DNA of 18,934 bases, from the NCBI GenBank assembly GCA_016758965.1, contig JAEPRB010000470.1, positions 1 to 18,934 of the forward strand, in the 5' to 3' direction. This stretch comes from Circinella minor. Its lineage: Eukaryota > Mucoromycota > Mucoromycetes > Mucorales > Lichtheimiaceae. Each line of letters opens with the position of its first letter. Positions within the stretch are counted from its first letter, which is position 1. Below the pieces are notes generated by a model. The model saw only the letters and a program-made list of their open reading frames with translations, made no database searches and was not told where the DNA came from. Below are positions 16,681 to 18,934 of this stretch, one piece after another. Both the position numbers and the translations under genes were made by a program.

Positions 16681-18934
16681 TTATTTATTTGTGCGTCTAG
16701 ATCTACGGAGTGGTTCTGTCGTTTGTGATTCTAGTGTCTTACGTTTCCTAGAAGATTGTATATTATTTGTTTTTTGATGAGGTTGTTCTCCAAGTCGTTT
16801 CCAATATACCAATAATCATGAATTGGCTTAGGTTGTGTAAATGTATCAGCTTTTTGCCAAGTATCATCTTTTCTTCATAACCTACCCATCGTACTTTATA
16901 TTCGTATACACCAGATTCTATTTCTCTGTGTGCTACTATTGCTTTTACTTCATATAATTTATCACAAGGTATTACTTCATCCTGTGAGATAAGTTTCAAT
17001 CGGTTAGGTGGATAATTTGATGCTTGCAAATTTCCAAGTTCATCTTTTAATACATATGAACCACCACGAGTTTTTTGTACTACTTGATAAGGACCATTAT
17101 ACTCATTTTCGAGTTTACTTCCTCTATCTATTACTCTAACCATGACATGGCTGTTAGGTGGGAAATCAACAATCATATGTTTTTTATTAAATTTCTGTGC
17201 TTATATATCAAGTATGGCTTGTACTCGTTCATTTATGGTGGGAAATACAACTGTTTCCATTTTATGAATTCTTTTTTAAGTTCTTCATATGATAATGGTT
17301 TTAATCCAACTTCGTTTCTGAAGTCTTGGAATTGATTCATTTTATGAGCAAACATTAACGTGTATGGCGCAGTGTCCGTACGTTTTGATATTTTTGCATT
17401 AATGGCCAGTTGAACACCAGGAACAAATACATCCTATGACTTAATTGCATCTCTTATACTTTTTCGTATAGCACGTACAGATGTTTGAACATATCTTTCA
17501 GCTGGGTTAGAACGGGCATGATAAGGAGTACTTTTACGATGATAAATACCAGCCGCTTCTGTTAGCTTAGATATGATTGAATTGACAAATTCAGATCCCC
17601 AATCTGTATTTATGTAGCGTGGGAAAGAAAAATCTTGAAATACTTGTATTAAAGTCTTTGCTACAGTATCCGATTGTTTATTTGGAATTGCACGAAGTAT
17701 AGTAAATTTTGTACATAAGTCTACAGCAACTAGAAGATAATTATTTCCAGAAAGTGTAGTTTTAAATGGACCAGCTAAATCTATTGCCCAATGATCAGCA
17801 GGTAAATAAGATTATAGAGGTCTTAATGGATGATAACCATGTTTTACCATATTATTTTTTACACATATATCATAAGCACGTACAATACTTAATGCTTGGT
17901 GAAAAATACCGTTCCAATTTAATCCTTGACTTCGTAAGCCTTTTGTCATAGCTTCAGCGCCAAAGGGACCGAAGTTGTGCTGATCTAATAATAATTTGTG
18001 GCAATCTTCCACTGGAGGTGTGATCATATCAACAAATGGATTATCAGCATGTAAGGATCGTAAATGTAAAGCATTGTTTAAATCAAGTTTCGTATTATTA
18101 AAACTGTTTGATTGCGGAAGTGTATGTCTTGGTTGTATAGAAACTGGAGCATTACCCCCTCTCAAAGAGTCAATATCATCTATGTCTTCGTATAAATGGC
18201 TTAGTAGGTTTGGAAGTGTATTTTGTAAACCAGGAATATGAGCAATTTTCATACCCAGATAAGATAAAATTGTTTCAAACCAGTTAATCATCATACGATT
18301 AGCAATTGGCTGTGTTTGTAACCAACATAAAGAGCGATGATCAGTATGAAGTTCAAATTCTCGACCATATACATACTGGTGAAATTTGTGAAGAGCGAAA
18401 ATGATAGCAAGAAGTTCTTTCTTAGTTGTGGAATAATTTCTTTCTGACTTTGATAATGTACGAGACATGAAAGCAATATGTCTTGTTTCATTGTTAATGA
18501 TTTGATAAAGAACGCAAGCTATACCAGAATTACTGGCGTCAGTGCCAATATAAAATTTTTCATTTAAATTTGGATAGCATAAAATAGGAGCTTTAGTCAA
18601 TATTTGTCGTACAGCGTCAAAAGCTTTTTGTTGTGCAACGCCCCATTTGCCTGTAAGAGTCTTTTCATGACGTAGAGTATCAATGGGAGACATGATTTTG
18701 GCACAGTTGGGTATAGACGAACGAAAATAATTAATTAGACCGCCGAATTTCATGCAATCCTTGCCTGTTTTTAAAGGTGGATAGTCTAAGACAGTTGTTA
18801 CTTTACCAACGTCTAGAGCAATACCTTTAGAAGAAATACAGAATCCGAGTAAATGTGTGCTAGATTGAGCAAAATGACATTTGTCAAGATTAAGGATGAG
18901 ATTGGCATCTGTTAAAATTTTAATAACTTGAGCG
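16681..18934 (-). pseudogene. Ty3/gypsy pol, 3' part (RT thumb, RNase H, integrase, chromodomain), decayed
   Basis: Seen from the right edge inward: the end of reverse transcriptase (LNLDKCHFAQSS, LLGFCISSKGIALD), RNase H with its acids in GTDASNSG, TKKELLAI and HTDHRSL, then an integrase zinc region in which two ligands are gone. The second His is Pro (17967-17965, GPFG) and the first Cys of CxxC is Tyr (17874-17872, AYDIC). The integrase core keeps D (HWAIDLAGPF), D (NTDWGSEF) and E (NPAERYVQ). The C-terminus has the GPYQVV block and a chromodomain (YEYKVRWVGYE, then DDTWQKADTF in another frame). Breaks: TAA 17814-17812, TAG 17436-17434, a frameshift near 17240-17260, TAA 17203-17201 and a frameshift near 16866-16876. 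Open without interruption from 18934 to 17815. gag, protease and most of RT are off the window. Confidence 0.92.

Noticed and set aside
16577..16777. 66-codon plus-strand frame over the T20 tract
   Set aside because: It is made of T runs and the antisense of the decayed pol end.
1..18934. Reassigned UAA/UAG codons (Gln) in this organism
   Set aside because: Frameshifts, a TGA stop and lost catalytic or zinc-binding residues occur in the same elements, so ordinary decay explains the stops more simply.

Overview
The window looks like repeat-rich chromosomal DNA of an AT-rich, early-diverging fungus, probably in the Mucoromycota. This rests on short GT-AG introns of 48-83 nt, a Crypton-type tyrosine recombinase with a GCR1_C-like tail, a Ty3/gypsy pol with a C-terminal chromodomain, an IS630-type DDE transposase gene with introns, and a eukaryotic nuclear tRNA-Leu. 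The placement is by family resemblance only. I found no intact protein-coding gene. Nearly every coding stretch is a mobile-element or unknown gene broken by stops or frameshifts. The only apparently intact gene is the tRNA.

Left part (1-2460): a three-exon IS630/Tc1-type transposase pseudogene on the minus strand runs off the left edge. Just upstream of its start lies a degenerate 22-23 bp tandem array of about 16 units, followed by a small inverted repeat and a spliced minus-strand relic of unknown family. From 2468 to 2893 there is a solo gypsy LTR with a perfect 5-bp target-site duplication.

Middle (2940-7460): two very Asn/Lys/Ile-rich relics (2942-4042 and 5501-5810) carry Cys/His clusters and recall large-DNA-virus or AT-rich transposon proteins. 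Between them is an unidentified minus-strand relic. A pogo/Tc1-like non-autonomous element with 12-bp perfect terminal inverted repeats and TA duplications sits at 5886-6680 and may be composite. At 6821-7455 a relic resembles the C-terminal end of a Harbinger-type (DDE_Tnp_4-like) transposase, with a chromodomain attached.

Crypton-like unit (about 7465-11416): a four-exon tyrosine recombinase gene keeps all catalytic residues but has three in-frame stops and one frameshift. It is preceded by a 34-bp tandem array. Both ends of the unit carry the same inverted-repeat design, GGTTCC, ten bases, GGAACC, and a 24-base imperfect terminal inverted repeat. These are candidate recombination sites and the most interesting feature here.

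Right part (11417-18934): about 2 kb of non-coding AT-rich DNA contains a degenerate tandem repeat. An octamer-rich hairpin cluster (13444-13620) and a weak coding relic follow. Next come tRNA-Leu(CAA), an LTR/promoter-like stretch, and the 3' end of a minus-strand gypsy element (LTR, polypurine tract, decayed pol) that runs off the right edge. Its LTR is nearly identical to the solo LTR at 2468, so this family moved relatively recently.
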